Below are positions 34,145 through 42,953 of a stretch of 64,000 nucleotides of DNA, piece after piece. The stretch is from the NCBI GenBank assembly GCA_039182125.1, contig JBCDCH010000007.1, forward strand, positions 1 through 64,000, read 5' to 3'. The notes beneath the pieces are model-generated. The model made no database searches. It was not told where the DNA came from and saw only the letters and a list, made by a program, of their open reading frames with translations. Numbering within the stretch: position 1 is the stretch's first letter; the number at the start of each line of letters is the position of its first letter. The DNA comes from Planctomycetota bacterium. Lineage in GTDB: Bacteria; Planctomycetota; Phycisphaerae; Tepidisphaerales; Tepidisphaeraceae. A program made the position numbers and the translations under genes.

Positions 34145-35764
34145 ATGCCCAGCATCACCGTTGACGGTAAACAGATCGAGGCCCAGGACGGGCAGATGAT
34201 TCTTCAGGCGTGCCTCGACCATGGCATCGAGCTGCCGCACTACTGCTATCACCCGGGGCTCACGATCGTGGCGTCGTGCCGGATCTGCCTCGCGGAAGTC
34301 GAGGGCATTCCGAAGCTGGTGCCGACGTGCCAGACGCCGGTGCGTGAGGGGATGGTCGTTCACACGCAATCGCCGCGGTCGGTGGCCAACCAGAAGTCGG
34401 TCATGGAGTACCTGCTGGTGAACCACCCGCTGGACTGCCCGGTGTGTGACCAGGCGGGTGAGTGTCTGCTGCAGGACTACTCCTACGAGTACGGCCGATC
34501 CGGCTCGCGCTTCGAGGAAGACAAGGCCAAGCAGCCCAAGAAGATTGTCGGCGACAACGTCCTGCTCTACGGCGACCGCTGCATCATGTGTACCCGCTGC
34601 GTCCGCTTCACCCGCGAGATCGCCGGGACGTCGGAGCTCTACGTCAACGGCCGCGGCCACACCGAGCAGATCGACATCTTCCCCGGCAAGCCGCTCAACA
34701 ACAAACTGTCGGTCAACGTCGTCGACCTCTGCCCCGTCGGTGCGTTGCTCGATCGCGACTTCCTGTTCAAGCAACGCGTCTGGATGCTCAAGAGCAGCCC
34801 GAGCATCAGCCCCGTCGACGCCGGCGGCGAGAACATTTACCTCCAGCACAACGACGGCGTCATCTACCGCGTCAAGCCGCGCTTCAACCCCGACGTCAAC
34901 GACTGGTGGATCAGCGACGACACGCGTCACAGCTACAAGGCCCCCTTCAGCGACGACCGCCTCGTCGAAGCCCACGCGCCCGACGAAACCAACATCCCCA
35001 CGCCCGTCCACATCGAGACCGCCGTCGACGCCGCCGAGCTCAAGCTCAAGGAAATCGGCTCCGGCTTGTTCGGCGTCCTGTCGCCGATGATGACCTGCGA
35101 AGAGGCGTACCTGCTCGGCACCTACCTCTGCGGCATCGACCCCGACGCGACGCTCGTCATGGGCCCGGCCCCGGTCGACCCGCAGGGCGATCACGTCTTC
35201 CACAACGCGCTGACCAAGGAAGAGACCTTCCGCATCCACGCCGAGAAGGTGCCGAATCGAAAGGGCATCGAGCGCGTCATGAACATCCTCGGCGGCAACC
35301 GCCTCGCTTGGGACGAGTTCATCAAACGCAGCGGTGACGACTACAAGGCCGGCGTGGTTGTCGGTGGCTACCTCTCCGACTGGATCGGTGCCGAGCTGGC
35401 CGGCGTGCTGGACAAGCCGTTCACGGTCGTGCTCGACATCCTGCCCAACGCGCTGACCCGCCGGGCCGACATCCTGATCCCGAGTGCGGCGTGGTGCGAG
35501 AAGGCCGGCTGCTGGGAGAACCACGCCGGGCTCATCCAACCCTTCGAGCCCGCCATCGCCCCGCCCGCCGGTGCGAAGGTCGACGGCGACGTGCTGCTCG
35601 ACATGCTCAACCGCGACGGCAAGTACGACGCCGCCGCGATCCGCACCGAACTCGCCGAGCACGACGACGCGTTCAACAACCTGCACATCGCCAAGCCCGA
35701 GCACGACCTGCCGATGCCCGCCGGCAGTATGGATGAAGAGATGTATGAGTTCGTCGAGGTATAG
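34145..35764 (+). CDS. nuoG: NADH-quinone oxidoreductase subunit G
   Basis: Iron-sulfur subunit of complex I, 539 aa. The 2Fe-2S ligands are C34, C45, C48 and C62. The His-Cys cluster N5 ligands are H94, C98, C101 and C107 (HPLDCPVCDQAGEC). Cluster N4 ligands are C146, C149, C152 and C196. The C-terminal molybdopterin-oxidoreductase-like part is shortened compared with the usual 700-900 aa. The remaining nuo genes are not adjacent on either side, so subunit G is detached from the complex I operon here or the operon is scattered. A bidirectional terminator follows. Confidence 0.88.
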   Translation: MPSITVDGKQIEAQDGQMILQACLDHGIELPHYCYHPGLTIVASCRICLAEVEGIPKLVPTCQTPVREGMVVHTQSPRSVANQKSVMEYLLVNHPLDCPVCDQAGECLLQDYSYEYGRSGSRFEEDKAKQPKKIVGDNVLLYGDRCIMCTRCVRFTREIAGTSELYVNGRGHTEQIDIFPGKPLNNKLSVNVVDLCPVGALLDRDFLFKQRVWMLKSSPSISPVDAGGENIYLQHNDGVIYRVKPRFNPDVNDWWISDDTRHSYKAPFSDDRLVEAHAPDETNIPTPVHIETAVDAAELKLKEIGSGLFGVLSPMMTCEEAYLLGTYLCGIDPDATLVMGPAPVDPQGDHVFHNALTKEETFRIHAEKVPNRKGIERVMNILGGNRLAWDEFIKRSGDDYKAGVVVGGYLSDWIGAELAGVLDKPFTVVLDILPNALTRRADILIPSAAWCEKAGCWENHAGLIQPFEPAIAPPAGAKVDGDVLLDMLNRDGKYDAAAIRTELAEHDDAFNNLHIAKPEHDLPMPAGSMDEEMYEFVEV

Positions 35765-35821
35765 GCAGGTCGCTGGTGCTGCCCAAACGATGCCAAGCGA
35801 ACAGCAAAACGGGCGATTAAT

Positions 35822-35856
35822 CGAAACACCCCGGCCTATCCGGCCGGGGTGTTTCG
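35822..35856. terminator. Strong bidirectional terminator after nuoG
   Basis: Perfect 15-bp inverted repeat (arms 35822-35836 and 35842-35856, loop TATCC) between the convergent nuoG and YHS genes. The arm ends in GTTTCG, with T residues available on both strands. Confidence 0.8.
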
Positions 35857-35963
35857 ATTGACTGATATCACATCGGTCCGTGTTGCTATTCGATCTCTGC
35901 AGCAGGCACTTCGCGAATATTCGGCCAGTTTTCTTCAGCCGCCGCAAGATGGCCGGCCTGATG

Positions 35964-36386
35964 CTAATTGAATACCTCGGCGATTTGGTCATTGAGATTC
36001 AGATACAGCTTGCCGTCAATGATCGCCCAAGTGTGGGGGTCGGCATTGAACTTGCGACCGATCGCCACGCCATAAGCGCAATAACCGCCATACTGCGGGA
36101 GATACTTTTCCGGATCCGCGTCAAAGAGGGCTTTGTGTTTCTCACTGACGAACCAGTAAGTTGCTCCGTCATGAGTAGAGGCGATTTGGAAATTGCCTTT
36201 CTTCGGCTCGCCCATTTCGGAATAAGCAACAGGGTCGTAGCCGTTGATAGCCACACCGGTCTTGTCGGTGTTCACGGCCTCGGTCGACTCCGCCGCGGGT
36301 TGGGTAGTGGGTTCTGCGGTGGCAACCGTGCCATAACCAATCGTCAGTCCTGCTAGGATCACGCTCGTGCAAAGAATCTTGTTCAT
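35964..36386 (-). CDS. Exported YHS-domain protein
   Basis: 140 aa. A signal peptide (ILCTSVILAGLTIGYG, cleavage near ATA) and a short low-complexity linker precede a complete YHS domain: NGYDPVAYSEMGEPKKG, then GATYWFVSEKHKALFDADPE, YGGYCAYG and DGKLYLNLN. YHS domains are often metal-associated; a copper or other metal role is possible but not shown. The ribosome site GGAG precedes the ATG at 36386. GC is low relative to the window. Confidence 0.85.
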   Translation of the reverse strand: MNKILCTSVILAGLTIGYGTVATAEPTTQPAAESTEAVNTDKTGVAINGYDPVAYSEMGEPKKGNFQIASTHDGATYWFVSEKHKALFDADPEKYLPQYGGYCAYGVAIGRKFNADPHTWAIIDGKLYLNLNDQIAEVFN

Positions 36387-37034
36387 CGAAAAAACTCCGG
36401 GAAGTAGATGTTTTTCCCGTCAGGTGTGTGAGTTGCCACCGCAGGACGGGACTGCTTGGGCAAGGTAGATTACGAGGTATTCGGGCAAGCTAGTACTTCA
36501 GCTCGCGCTCAAGGCAATCGCGTATCTTCGCCACTATGAGTTTCGATCGCAAAGTGTCCAACACTCAGTAGATGCATCTCAGCGTTGGGAATATCCCGCT
36601 GGAACGCCAACGGGGTCGGGCGTGTAAGTCATCTTCGCTCGTGCCTGATCACGACTGCTTCAAACACCCTCGGTGGCTCGGACTCTTAGAAGTAAAGATA
36701 CTGTGTGTAAAATGCGCCATTGATTTTGGGAAATGATTCCGTGAGGCTTCTCCGGCCGCTAACGACCGTACCGCAGTTCCTTCGGTACTTCATCTGCCTG
36801 TTTGCGAGATTTGCGTGCCCGTCCGTGACAAAAACCCAGACTCAGAATTTCCTAGGCACGCGCGCGTACATAACAAGAAAATTAACACATCGAAAATACT
36901 ATTCTTGCATATTCGCTTTGGCATACGACTTGAGCCGAGTGCGTCTGCCCTAAACTCGCCGCATGTGGTCGCGAATCTTCAGCTCGAAGCGATTGCCACC
37001 GGAGCAGGTGCCTAAAACGCGGGAGTTGCCGGCC
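36387..37034. other. Long AT-richer intergenic region, no gene seen
   Basis: 648 bp without a supported gene. It contains the upstream region of the minus-strand YHS gene and the promoter region of pth. Short frames here (for example 36720-36953) have no family resemblance or ribosome site. The stretch TTGAGC-N15-TAAACT at about 36931-36957 could be a promoter for pth, but the spacing is short. Confidence 0.4.
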
Positions 37035-37628
37035 ATGACCACCAAGCTCGTCGTCGGCCTCGGCAATCCTGGGCCGGAGTACGCCAAGACCCGACACAAC
37101 GTCGGCTTCTGGGCGATCGACTCCCTCTGCGAGCGGCTCGGCTTCGGCGATTTCGACCGGATGGCCAAGACGAAGTTCAACGGGCTCATCGCCGACACGA
37201 CGGTCGATACTGCCGGCGGCATGTGCAAGCTGTTGTTGCTCAAGCCGATGACGTACATGAACCGCAGCGGTGACGCGGTCGGGGCAGCGCTTCGCTTTTA
37301 CAAGCTCGAGCCGGCCGATCTCGTGGTGGTGGTCGACGAGATGCAGATACCCACCGGCCGGATCAAGCTCGGGGCCGAGGGCTCCCACGGCGGCCACAAC
37401 GGTCTGCGGGACATCCAGGCCAAGCTCGGCACCAAGGCGTATCCCCGCCTACGGATCGGCGTGGACCGCCCGCCCGCCGGGTTCGTGCAGTCGGATTACG
37501 TGCTTGGAAAGCCGACGAAAGAGCAGAAAGCCGCCATGGACGAGGCCGTCGTCAAGGCCGCCGCGGCGTGCGTGAGCTGGGCGGACGTGGGCTTGGAGAA
37601 GACGATGTCGGTTTACAACGCGAAGTGA
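37035..37628 (+). CDS. pth: Peptidyl-tRNA hydrolase
   Basis: Recycles peptidyl-tRNA released by stalled ribosomes; 197 aa, the usual size. The N-terminus GLGNPGPEYAKTRHNVGF carries the substrate-binding Asn11 and catalytic His21. KPMTYMNRSG and GSHGGHNGL(R) are also present. The ATG at 37035 is preferred to the one at 36963 because GGGAG lies 9 bp upstream and the family starts here. It is the first gene of a pth-rpsF-ssb-rplI run, separated from rpsF by a hairpin. Confidence 0.95.
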   Translation: MTTKLVVGLGNPGPEYAKTRHNVGFWAIDSLCERLGFGDFDRMAKTKFNGLIADTTVDTAGGMCKLLLLKPMTYMNRSGDAVGAALRFYKLEPADLVVVVDEMQIPTGRIKLGAEGSHGGHNGLRDIQAKLGTKAYPRLRIGVDRPPAGFVQSDYVLGKPTKEQKAAMDEAVVKAAAACVSWADVGLEKTMSVYNAK

Positions 37629-37637
37629 TCGCGGCCC

Positions 37638-37663
37638 GGCATGGCCACTCAAGTGGCCATGCC
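37638..37663 (+). terminator. Hairpin between pth and rpsF
   Basis: Perfect 12-bp arms GGCATGGCCACT and AGTGGCCATGCC with a 2-nt loop (effectively 4 nt), 10 bp after the pth stop. There is no T-tract, so it could be a pause, processing or attenuation site rather than a full terminator. Confidence 0.5.
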
Positions 37664-37789
37664 CGCGGGTTGTCGACTTCCCCATTCGGCCGCGCCTAGA
37701 CTGCTGACCCGACAATCGAAACCCCTCCGCCGATCGACGGGACGATCGGCAGCGAAACCCCTTTTCCGCTTCCACGGAGCTTCCCACTC

Positions 37790-38260
37790 ATGTCAGCCAC
37801 TGCAACCGAACTGCGCCAGTACGAAGCGATGTTCCTCTTCGGAACCGCCGCCGGCGCGAACCTCGACAACGCCATGAAGATCGTCACCGAGCTGGTGACC
37901 AAGCATGGCGGCGAAATCCTCGTCCTCAAGAAGTTCGACGAACGCCGCTTGGCTTACGAGATCAAGAAGAACAAGCGTGGTTTGTACATGCTGTGCTACT
38001 ACAAGGGCGAGCCGAGTTCGGTTGCCGCGATCACGCGTGACGTGAACCTCGGCTCGGACGTGCTCCGGTTGCTGATCGTCGACGCGTCGCACCTGACGGT
38101 CGAGGAAATGGAAGCCGTCGAGGCCCAGAAGTACGAGCCGGCCTCCGAAGAGCGTCGCCGCCCCCGCCCGACCGAAGGTGCCCCGGCCGATGGCGACAGC
38201 AACTCCGACGGTGCCGACGCCGAGCAGCCTCAGGAAGCCGCCACGGTCGGCGACGAGTAA
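37790..38260 (+). CDS. rpsF: 30S ribosomal protein S6
   Basis: Small-subunit protein of 156 aa. The core (ELRQYEAMFLFG ... LAYEIKKNKRGLYMLCYY ... VLRLLIVDAS) matches S6. About 50 residues of acidic, Ala/Asp/Glu-rich tail follow the S6 core, longer than in most bacteria. It is followed at 27 bp by ssb. Confidence 0.95.
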   Translation: MSATATELRQYEAMFLFGTAAGANLDNAMKIVTELVTKHGGEILVLKKFDERRLAYEIKKNKRGLYMLCYYKGEPSSVAAITRDVNLGSDVLRLLIVDASHLTVEEMEAVEAQKYEPASEERRRPRPTEGAPADGDSNSDGADAEQPQEAATVGDE

Positions 38261-38287
38261 ACCCATCTCCCTCGGACCGGAGTCTCC

Positions 38288-38821
38288 ATGGCAAGTCTGA
38301 ACAAGGTCATGCTCATCGGCAACCTCACCCGGGATCCGGAGATGCGGTACACCCAGAGCAACATGGCGATCTGCAAGCTCGGACTCGCCGTCAACGACTC
38401 TTGGAAATCCAAGGACGGGCAGACGCAGGAACGCACCCTGTTCATCGACTGCACGGCCTTCGGCAAGACCGGCGAGATCATCAATCAGTACATGTCCAAG
38501 GGTCGCCCCATCTTCATTGAGGGTTCGCTCCGCCTCGATCAATGGGAAGACAAGCAGTCGGGCCAAAAGCGGTCCAAGCACGAGGTCATCATCGACAACT
38601 TCCAGTTCCTAGGCGGTCGTGACGACAACCAAGGCGGTGGTGGAGGCGGAGGAGGCGGTGGCTACGGCCGTGGCAATCAAGGCGGAAACCAGGGCGGCAA
38701 CGGTGGCGGCTACGCCTCTCGCCAACAACCCGCCCGCCAGCAACAGCCGCCCCAGGACGACGCTCCCGCCCCGTTCAACGACGACGATCAGCAGTTCAAC
38801 GAAGACGACATTCCGTTTTAG
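38288..38821 (+). CDS. ssb: Single-stranded DNA-binding protein
   Basis: 177 aa. The N-terminal OB fold (ASLNKVMLIGNLTRDPEMRY, residues 2-21) binds single-stranded DNA. It is followed by a Gly-rich then Gln/Pro-rich linker and the canonical acidic tip ending in DDIPF, which docks partner proteins. The position between rpsF and rplI is conserved in bacteria. Confidence 0.96.
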   Translation: MASLNKVMLIGNLTRDPEMRYTQSNMAICKLGLAVNDSWKSKDGQTQERTLFIDCTAFGKTGEIINQYMSKGRPIFIEGSLRLDQWEDKQSGQKRSKHEVIIDNFQFLGGRDDNQGGGGGGGGGGYGRGNQGGNQGGNGGGYASRQQPARQQQPPQDDAPAPFNDDDQQFNEDDIPF

Positions 38822-38899
38822 TTCTTGGCCGTTCGTTCTTGCCCCTCCGTGAGAAACCTGGGACGAGAAACAAGCGACGAAGGACAAAGGACCATCCCC

Positions 38900-39490
38900 A
38901 TGCCCAAGAAAATCAAGAAGCAGCCCAAAACCGTCAAGCTCCTGCTCAACGAGAGCGTCAAGTCGCTCGGACGGGTCGGCGATGTCGTCGAAGTGTCGCC
39001 CGGTTATGCCCGCAACTACCTCGTCCCGCATCACATCGCGGTGCAACCGACCAAGACGAACCTTGAGCGTGTCGAGGAGAAGCGTCAGGAAGTGCTCCGC
39101 CAGGAAGCCGAGCTGCGTGAACAACGGGCCGCGATGCTCGAGAAGATGGAAGGCTTGGAAATCGCGCTGGAGCGCCGGGCCAACGAGATGGGCCACCTGT
39201 TCGGCTCGGTGACCGCGAGCGATGTCGCCGCCGAACTCAAGACGCAGGACTACGCGATCGAGGCCGAGGACGTGAACCTTCTGGGCCGCATCGACGAGGT
39301 CGGCCGCTACGACGTGGAGATCCGCTTCGCCGACGACCTGAAGAAGTCCATCCGCGTGTACGTCGCTCCTGACCCGGACAGCAAGGCCGCGATGGAAGAA
39401 TACGAGGCCGAGAAGAAGGCCCGCGAGGAAGCCGAGAAAGAAGCCCAAGAGCGTGCCGCCGCGGCCGCCGCTGAAGCGGCCAACGCTTGA
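38900..39490 (+). CDS. rplI: 50S ribosomal protein L9
   Basis: 196 aa from the ATG at 38900. The N-domain (VKLLLNESVKSLGRVGDVVE, SPGYARNYLVP) and the long helix (ERVEEKRQEVLRQEAELREQ) are typical of L9. The C-domain ends in a Glu/Lys/Ala-rich extension (about 170-196) absent from most L9 proteins. rpsR, usually between ssb and rplI, is not here. A strong terminator follows. Confidence 0.95.
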   Translation: MPKKIKKQPKTVKLLLNESVKSLGRVGDVVEVSPGYARNYLVPHHIAVQPTKTNLERVEEKRQEVLRQEAELREQRAAMLEKMEGLEIALERRANEMGHLFGSVTASDVAAELKTQDYAIEAEDVNLLGRIDEVGRYDVEIRFADDLKKSIRVYVAPDPDSKAAMEEYEAEKKAREEAEKEAQERAAAAAAEAANA

Positions 39491-39510
39491 ACAGCCTGCT
39501 CGCAGTGGCT

Positions 39511-39553
39511 GCAAACACCCGCGTGACGACGAAGTCCTCACGCGGGTGTTTGC
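39511..39553 (+). terminator. Strong terminator after rplI
   Basis: Perfect 16-bp inverted repeat (39511-39526 and 39538-39553, loop 11 nt) 20 bp after the rplI stop. The right arm ends in GTGTTTGC. It closes the rpsF-ssb-rplI unit. Confidence 0.75.
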
Positions 39554-39608
39554 GTTGTGCCTCTCCGACCGGCTCGACATCGGCAAACGCTCCGCCCATG
39601 ATGCACGG

Positions 39609-39929
39609 GTGCATCGCGTCGCCCTGCTGTTCTTGCTCTTTGCCGGCTGTCTCCCGCGGGGCGAACTGTCGATCAAGGCCGAGGATCCGTCTCGGAAGAT
39701 TCCCGCGATCACCCGGGCGACCGACGCCGACGCCGCGGCTTTGTTCGACGCGTTGAGCCACGAGGATGCGGCCGTCCGCCTCGCCGCGATCCAAGTCCTG
39801 CGTGAGCAGACCGGTGCCGATTTCGGTTACGAATACTGGCGGCCTCCCGAGCAACGTCGCCCCGCGCTCGAACGCTGGCGCGATCACCTCGGACTCACGC
39901 CGTCCACCCAGCCGAACCCGATCCGATGA
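39609..39929 (+). CDS. Small predicted lipoprotein
   Basis: 106 aa from the GTG at 39609. The N-terminus MHRVALLFLLFAGC is a lipoprotein signal with lipobox LFAGC. The mature part contains one HEAT-like helix pair (DAAALFDALSHEDAAVRLAA) ending near residue 85. An in-frame start at 39453 would begin before the rplI stop and bury the signal peptide. Its stop overlaps the start of the next gene (ATGA). Confidence 0.65.
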   Translation: MHRVALLFLLFAGCLPRGELSIKAEDPSRKIPAITRATDADAAALFDALSHEDAAVRLAAIQVLREQTGADFGYEYWRPPEQRRPALERWRDHLGLTPSTQPNPIR

Positions 39930-40348
39930 GCGACCTCGAAGACACGCACGCGCAGCTGCAGATCGAAAGCAACGCCAAGGCGATCGCCGGCGTTCGCAAG
40001 CGCGCCGAGGCGATGGCCAGCGCGGCGGGCTACGACGAGCGGACCGTCGGCGAGATCGGCCTGTGCATCAACGAAGCCCTCGCCAACGTCATCCGCCACG
40101 CCTATCACAACGTCCCGGGCCAACCGATCGTGATCACGCTCGATGTCGATGAGAGTCGCTTCCAAACCGTGATCCGCGACTGGGGAAGTGGCGACCTGCC
40201 CGACCCCAACGCCGACCACGTCCGGGACCAGTTCGCCCCCGGCGGCCTCGGCCTGCTGTGCCTGCGCCGCCTCATGGATGAAGTTCGCTACCAACTCCAA
40301 CCCGACGGAATGAAATTGACGATGCGACGAGAGAAAAACCCCGCATGA
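39926..40348 (+). CDS. RsbW-like serine kinase / anti-sigma factor (HATPase)
   Basis: 140-aa GHKL ATPase of the RsbW/SpoIIAB type, which phosphorylates anti-sigma antagonists and binds a sigma factor. N box CINEALANVIRHAY, G1 DWGSGDLPDP and G2 GGLGLLCLRRLMDE are present. The partner sigma or STAS protein is not adjacent. It is translationally coupled to the upstream lipoprotein gene (ATGA overlap). Confidence 0.83.
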   Translation: MSDLEDTHAQLQIESNAKAIAGVRKRAEAMASAAGYDERTVGEIGLCINEALANVIRHAYHNVPGQPIVITLDVDESRFQTVIRDWGSGDLPDPNADHVRDQFAPGGLGLLCLRRLMDEVRYQLQPDGMKLTMRREKNPA

Positions 40349-40378
40349 CGAAACAGCCTTTACAGCATGCGAAATTCG

Positions 40379-42382
40379 TCACTCGTCATTCAAGTCCAGC
40401 CACTTCATCTCCGCTTCGGTAAGTGTCACGCCCAACGCCGTTACGCTGCTGCGTAGCTCGCGGAGGTTGCGCGGGCCGATCAGGGCATAGCTCTCGAACG
40501 GCCGGCCCAACACCCAGGCGGCGGCGACGTTGATCGGGCTCACGCCCTTCTTCTCCGCCAGTTCGAACGCACGCCGACGACGCTCGAGGTTGTCCTCGCT
40601 CACCCAGCAACGCTTCAACTCCGGTTCGTCCAGATCGCGATCCGGCACGAAGAAGCCGCGGGCTTGGCTGCTCCATGAAAGGTTCGCGATGCCCGACTCC
40701 GCGAGGTAGTTTGCCCAATCGTCACCCCTGGCGGTGAGACAACCGTCCCACATCGGCACGATCAGATCGGCCAGCGAGAGGTTGTTGCTCACCACGCGGA
40801 ACGGACGCCGGCCATTCGTCGCGGCGTACTCGTTCGCCGCTTTCACGCGGTCAAGCGACCAGTTGCTCGCGCCATACACGGTCATCCGCCCTTCTCCGGC
40901 CAACTCGTCCAGCACGTCGACCAGTTCACCGACGGGAAGGTCTTCGTTGTCGCGGTGGAGCATGTAGATGTCGGCGTGGTCGGTTTGCAACCAGTCCAAC
41001 TGCTGCTCAAGCTGTCGCCGGATGTCCTTCGGATAACAGAACGGCGTGTGTCCGCCTTTGCTGATGAGCACGGTGTCTTCTCGGACACCGCGGCTTTTGA
41101 TCCACGCACCTAGTTGCAGCGAGTTTTGCCGACCGTAGATGTGGGCCGTGTCGAACGCGTTGCCACCGATCGCCCAGTACACGTCGAACACCGCGGCGGC
41201 ATCGGCGAAGCTCGGCTGGTTGTCGACGCCCATCACGAGCCGGGTCATCGGCTTGTCGAGCCCGACGATCTTCCCGGTCGGAATGCGGTCGCCATGTGTG
41301 ACGGTGGTCGGCTCGACGTTGTCGATTTGCTCGAACGGGTACTTCAGGCCGATCTTGCGCCGCCAGGCGTCGAGGGTCTTCATGTTGCCGAGCGTGTCGG
41401 TGGTTGATTGGGCCGGGTGCGGCGGGCAGCCGTCGTTATCGATCGCTGCGGCGAAGATGTCGGCCTCATGGGCGTAGAGCGGCTTGGTGCTGGTCACGTC
41501 GACGGCACGTTCGCCGTCCTTGGTGTGGACGATGATCGTTTCGGTGCCGCCGTCGCGGGCGGGGATGAACGGGTTGTCGAGGTGAATCCAACCGTGAGTG
41601 CCTTGGATGCGCACGCCGTTGCGGCCGGCCATGCGCACGCCGGTGCGGAGCTGCGCGAGGATGTCAGGCTTGTCGCCGCCATCGAACTTCAGCATACCGA
41701 TGGCGTACTCGTCGACGCCGCTCGCGCCGATGTGACCGAACCCCTGCACGTCGACCGGGTCGGCAAAAGGCTTGTCGTTCGCCACGCCGGCGATGAGCCG
41801 GGAGATCGACACGGTGTACGCCCCGACGTCGAGGATGCCACCGCCGGCGAGGTCGGGGTTCATCAGGCGGTGCGTCGGATCGCTCGGCCCGCGAAAGCTG
41901 AACGCCGCGTCGATGACCTGCACGTCGCCGATCTCCCCGCCACGAATGAGGTCCACGAGCTTTTCGACCAGCGGATGGCAGCGGTACATGAACGCTTCCA
42001 CCAGCGTCACGCCCGCCTGCTCGGCCGCATCGACCAACCGCATCGAGTCGCCGTGGTTGGGCGTAAGAGGTTTTTCGCAGAGCACATGCTTACCGCTGGC
42101 AATCGTCTTGAGCCCGAACTCCAGGTGCGAGTTGTGCGGGGTCGCGATGTAGACCGCGTCGCACGCATCGGACTCGAGCAGCGCTTCGTAGGAACCGAAA
42201 GCCTGAACGCCGTCGCCGAACTCCTTGGCGAACGCTTCGGCCTTCTCGAGCGATCGGCTCGCAACCGCGGTGAGGACGCCCGTGTCGGACTTGGGCAAGT
42301 GTCCGGCGAAGGCTTTGGCGATGTTGCCGGTCGCAAGAATTCCCCAACGCAGTTTGTCCGTGCTCGTCTGACTTGTGCTCAT
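40379..42382 (-). CDS. Fusion of Gfo/Idh/MocA oxidoreductase and aldo/keto reductase
   Basis: 667 aa made of two complete NAD(P)-dependent enzymes. Residues about 1-340 are a Gfo/Idh/MocA-type dehydrogenase: the Rossmann start GILATGNIAKAFAGHLP, CEKPLTPN and DVGAYTVS. Residues about 355-667 are an aldo/keto reductase with the catalytic Asp and Tyr in FDTAHIYG (about 410-417), Lys in ISKGG and His in YMLHRDN. No stop or frameshift separates them. Such a fusion could channel a sugar oxidised by one domain and reduced by the other; this is inference. It diverges from aroK with about 40 bp between the starts. Confidence 0.88.
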   Translation of the reverse strand: MSTSQTSTDKLRWGILATGNIAKAFAGHLPKSDTGVLTAVASRSLEKAEAFAKEFGDGVQAFGSYEALLESDACDAVYIATPHNSHLEFGLKTIASGKHVLCEKPLTPNHGDSMRLVDAAEQAGVTLVEAFMYRCHPLVEKLVDLIRGGEIGDVQVIDAAFSFRGPSDPTHRLMNPDLAGGGILDVGAYTVSISRLIAGVANDKPFADPVDVQGFGHIGASGVDEYAIGMLKFDGGDKPDILAQLRTGVRMAGRNGVRIQGTHGWIHLDNPFIPARDGGTETIIVHTKDGERAVDVTSTKPLYAHEADIFAAAIDNDGCPPHPAQSTTDTLGNMKTLDAWRRKIGLKYPFEQIDNVEPTTVTHGDRIPTGKIVGLDKPMTRLVMGVDNQPSFADAAAVFDVYWAIGGNAFDTAHIYGRQNSLQLGAWIKSRGVREDTVLISKGGHTPFCYPKDIRRQLEQQLDWLQTDHADIYMLHRDNEDLPVGELVDVLDELAGEGRMTVYGASNWSLDRVKAANEYAATNGRRPFRVVSNNLSLADLIVPMWDGCLTARGDDWANYLAESGIANLSWSSQARGFFVPDRDLDEPELKRCWVSEDNLERRRRAFELAEKKGVSPINVAAAWVLGRPFESYALIGPRNLRELRSSVTALGVTLTEAEMKWLDLNDE

Positions 42383-42422
42383 CGTCCGACAGGGTAGTCA
42401 CGCCGCCGGCTACACTTTCGGG

Positions 42423-42944
42423 ATGGCCCTGCCCAAAGTTCTGTCCCTGATCGGCATGCCCGGCAGCGGGAAGTCGACCATCGCCGGCATCCTCACCGAC
42501 CGGTTCGACATGCCGCTGATCGACGTCGACACGGTCATCAAGCAGCGTCACGACGACACGCCGCTGGGCGACATCCTCAAGCAACTCGGCCGAGAGACGT
42601 TTCTCGACGCCGAGGCCGACGCGGTGCGATCGCTGCGGCCGACATCGGCGATCATCGCGCCGGGCGGAAGCGTGATCTACCGCGCCGATGCCATGGCACA
42701 CCTGACCCGGCTCGGGCCGGTGGTGTATCTCGAACTCTCGCTCGACGAACTCACCCCGCGGCTGGGCGACCTGGCGGCGCGCGGCGTCGCCGGCAACGAG
42801 GGCGGCCTGCCCGCACTTTACGCCGAGCGGACCCCGCTGTACGCCAAGTTCGCCACGCACACCGTCAGCGCCGCCGGCACCGATCCGCAGGCCACCGCCA
42901 ATGCCGTGGTCGCGGCCATCGCGGACGCCGTCGCCACCGGCTAA
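42423..42944 (+). CDS. aroK: Shikimate kinase
   Basis: Phosphorylates shikimate in aromatic amino acid synthesis; 173 aa. The P-loop GMPGSGKST (11-19), shikimate-binding Asp in LIDVDTVIKQ, APGGSVIY and the lid/adenine region with ERTPLYAKFA are visible. The ATG at 42423 fits the family start. purE follows after 9 bp, so the two are probably co-transcribed although the pathways differ. Confidence 0.9.
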   Translation: MALPKVLSLIGMPGSGKSTIAGILTDRFDMPLIDVDTVIKQRHDDTPLGDILKQLGRETFLDAEADAVRSLRPTSAIIAPGGSVIYRADAMAHLTRLGPVVYLELSLDELTPRLGDLAARGVAGNEGGLPALYAERTPLYAKFATHTVSAAGTDPQATANAVVAAIADAVATG

Positions 42945-42953
42945 CCTGCGGGC

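Noticed and set aside
34115-35992. Minus-strand open frame of 625 codons opposite nuoG
   Set aside because: The plus strand has all iron-sulfur ligands of NuoG; the antisense frame is Asp/Val/Leu-rich without any motif.
36720-36953. Possible 77-codon gene upstream of pth
   Set aside because: No ribosome site, no conservation pattern and no hydrophobic or domain signal that would support it.
39453-39608. Longer start for the small lipoprotein gene
   Set aside because: It would begin inside rplI and cross the strong terminator at 39511-39553, and it buries the lipoprotein signal.
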